A stretch of DNA of 33,307 nucleotides. Origin: an uncultured Bacteroidales bacterium (GTDB taxonomy: Bacteria; Bacteroidota; Bacteroidia; Bacteroidales; F082). Both the position numbers and the translations under genes were made by a program. The notes under the pieces were generated by a model. The model did not search any database, was not told the origin of the DNA, and saw only the letters and a list, made by a program, of their open reading frames with translations. Where the stretch lies: assembly GCA_900317155.1 (NCBI GenBank), contig ONFO01000041.1, forward strand, positions 1-33,307, given 5' to 3'. Below are positions 33,038 to 33,307 of this stretch, piece after piece (the stretch's first letter is position 1; each line of letters starts with the position of its first letter).

Positions 33038-33235
33038 ATGATGAAAAAAACACTAAAAGTAATGGCAATGCTGCTCTTCGTAGTTTCAATGACAGCTTTA
33101 ACTTCATGTAAGAAAGAGAATACAAAACTTATCGTCGGCAGATGGGAATGTGTCACTGCCTCCTATACCGATGACGGTATAACAGAATCAATTCCACCCC
33201 TTAAAGGAAGGCGTATAGGTCAAAATGCAGGCTGA
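33038..33235 (+). CDS. Short lipoprotein ORF, probably truncated at its 3' end
   Basis: The first 24 residues form a clear lipoprotein signal (MLLFVVSMTALTSCKK, acylated Cys24; a start at the second Met is also possible). KLIVGRWECVTASYTDDG then resembles the start of a small lipocalin-like or DUF-type Bacteroidales lipoprotein (VGxW pattern). After only about 50 residues the frame runs into a repeated sequence containing GCAGGCTGAAAA, and stops there with RIGQNAG. The normal protein would be longer, so the gene is probably cut by a repeat or mobile element that continues past the window edge. Confidence 0.6.
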   Translation: MMKKTLKVMAMLLFVVSMTALTSCKKENTKLIVGRWECVTASYTDDGITESIPPLKGRRIGQNAG

Positions 33236-33279
33236 AAAAAACGAGTTGTAGTTCAATGGGTCATTTTGCAGGCTGAAAA
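33219..33279. repeat. Two short direct repeats at the right edge
   Basis: GTCAAAATGCAGGCTGAAAA (33219-33238) and GTCATTTTGCAGGCTGAAAA (33260-33279) are spaced by 41 bases and share 13 identical consecutive bases. They may be the end of an insertion element or a tandem repeat; the rest lies outside the window. Confidence 0.5.
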
Positions 33280-33307
33280 TTTAATGCCAGATGTCAGTCG
33301 TTTGTTC

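Overview
The window looks like a chromosomal segment of an uncultured member of the Bacteroidales. Supporting signs are gliding/type IX secretion genes (gldK, gldL, gldM, porP/sprF), proteins with type IX C-terminal sorting domains, FISUMP/fimbrillin-type lipoproteins, and many start-proximal TAnnTTTG promoter elements, the Bacteroidetes -7 box. A radical-SAM HydG and a TM1266-type regulator point to an anaerobe with [FeFe]-hydrogenase. No rRNA, tRNA, CRISPR array or complete insertion sequence was seen.

Left part (1-14 kb, all on the minus strand). Reading from high to low coordinates there is a four-gene array of secreted type IX cargo proteins (13591 to 7006), then an M23 peptidase, the site-2 protease RseP, and the secretion genes porP, gldK, gldL and a gldM cut by the window edge. 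The cargo genes share nearly identical signal-peptide ends and recombined tail ends around unrelated middles. A 102-bp perfect repeat lies across two of the gene junctions, and two of the four sorting domains are shortened or frameshifted. This is the most unusual structure in the window.

Middle part (14-24 kb). groES-groEL (minus) is divergent from a MATE exporter (plus), with a sigma54-like promoter and an inverted repeat between them. An accessory stretch follows: a DUF234-type ATPase gene bounded by 71/72-bp direct repeats that each contain a hairpin, a palindromic repeat, an A+T-rich orphan RES-domain protein that may carry a HEPN-like N-terminus, a small exported protein translationally coupled to a FISUMP lipoprotein, a PIN-toxin pair, and a small Cys-rich basic protein.

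Right part (24-33 kb). A two-gene operon encodes a YfcC-family carrier and a GH95 alpha-L-fucosidase lipoprotein that carries an in-frame PEPVEG repeat. It is divergent from a DPP-IV-type S9 peptidase. After a strong terminator and a BIME-like palindromic element come hydG and its TM1266-type partner, a guanine deaminase, and a short lipoprotein ORF at the right edge that seems to be truncated by a repeated sequence.

Taken together, the window joins a protein export machine, its cargo and envelope proteases with peptide and fucoside use and anaerobic hydrogen metabolism, interrupted by a small toxin/repeat-rich accessory island.
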